This document shows positions 63,871-64,000 of a DNA stretch of 64,000 nucleotides, piece after piece. The DNA is from Halobacillus ihumii (GTDB taxonomy: Bacteria; Bacillota; Bacilli; Bacillales; Halobacillaceae), in contig NZ_CACVAO010000001.1 in NCBI RefSeq assembly GCF_902726645.1, forward strand, positions 62,001 to 126,000, in the 5' to 3' direction. The translations under genes were made by a program, and so were the position numbers. The notes beneath the pieces are model-generated. The model saw only the letters and a list, made by a program, of their open reading frames with translations, was not told the origin of the DNA and did no database searches. The stretch's first letter is position 1, and every line of letters begins with the position of its first letter.

Positions 63871-64000
63871 TTATTTAACGGCGTCTTTAAGAGCCTTGCC
63901 TGGTTTGAAAGCAGGAACTTTGCTTGCGGAAATTTCGATTTCTTCACCTGTTTGTGGGTTACGACCTTTACGAGCCGCGCGCTCACGTACTTCGAAGTTA
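63871..64000 (-). CDS. hup: DNA-binding protein HU (3' end only; start beyond window)
   Basis: The last 42 residues of a HU protein, read from the window edge: [20 protein letters not shown] through [16 protein letters not shown]. This is the second half of the beta-arm (with the conserved [11 protein letters not shown]) and the C-terminal helix. It would be a nucleoid protein of about 90 residues. As in B. subtilis it sits upstream of mtrB, but no folE lies in the 120-bp gap. Confidence 0.96.
   Translation of the reverse strand, partial: NFEVRERAARKGRNPQTGEEIEISASKVPAFKPGKALKDAVK

Noticed and set aside
1..64000. Prophage, insertion sequence, CRISPR array, toxin-antitoxin or defence island
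   Set aside because: No integrase, transposase, direct-repeat spacer array or defence gene was recognised; the gene order is that of the conserved Bacillus chromosome.

Overview
This window is chromosomal core sequence from a low-to-moderate G+C, spore-forming member of the Bacillaceae. It is most likely a moderately halophilic lineage close to Halobacillus or Virgibacillus; that placement is an inference from protein style and gene order, not a computed phylogeny. Evidence for a Bacillaceae host: a type B RNase P RNA, bacillithiol synthesis (BshA), spore genes (sspM, cotD, ypjB), a TRAP protein, a menaquinol:cytochrome c reductase of the qcrABC type, and gene order that follows the B. subtilis 'yp' region almost gene for gene. 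No rRNA, tRNA, prophage, insertion sequence or CRISPR array was seen.

Layout: 1-7.2 kb holds msrAB (cut by the window edge), a yqfQ-like gene, ung, a DUF2584-like gene, sbcC, sbcD and yozE, all on the minus strand. 7.2-12.3 kb holds a Tat export cluster (tatC plus two tatA genes), mobA, dfrA, thyA, an HD phosphohydrolase and a DUF72 protein. 12.3-15.8 kb holds fhs facing a csp gene with an unusual leader, then a yhhQ-like transporter and an RNase H-like gene. 15.8-19.5 kb holds a small unknown gene, an unlisted 45-codon membrane-peptide gene behind a strong Fur box, the alkylpyrone pair bpsA/bpsB, an SDR oxidoreductase and a lipoprotein. 19.5-29.7 kb holds ypwA, ypsC, rnpB, gpsB, ypsA, cotD, cdd, yppE, sspM, recU and ponA. 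29.7-64 kb is a near-continuous minus-strand block: nth, dnaD, asnS, aspB, ypmB, ypmA, dinG, panD-panC-panB-birA-cca-bshA-mgsA-dapB-ypjD, the plus-strand ypjC, then yugP, ypjB, ypjA, qcrC-B-A, ypiF, ypiB, ypiA, an unusual 290-residue protein, aroA-tyrA-hisC-aroH-aroB-aroC, cheR, ndk, hepT-menG-hepS, mtrB and the end of the HU gene.

Functional groups: one-carbon and nucleotide metabolism (dfrA, thyA, fhs, cdd, ndk); DNA repair and recombination (ung, sbcCD, nth, recU, dinG, dnaD); shikimate and aromatic amino acid synthesis; pantothenate and biotin enzymes; menaquinone and isoprenoid tail synthesis feeding the qcr respiratory complex; cell envelope growth and division (ponA, gpsB). Compared with the remembered B. 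subtilis order, folE beside mtrB, the trp operon between aroH and hisC, bshB1 between mgsA and bshA, and ypoC beside nth are all missing.

Most interesting points: (1) the 290-residue protein at 52293-53165 looks like a shrunken cyclic amidohydrolase in which the metal-binding HxH has become DLD; (2) the Fur-controlled 45-residue membrane peptide at 16198-16335 has its own box, ribosome site and terminator; (3) a near-consensus promoter followed by an intrinsic terminator lies entirely inside the csp leader; (4) TRAP is kept without its usual trp and folE neighbours. All similarity statements are from recognition, since no search could be run.
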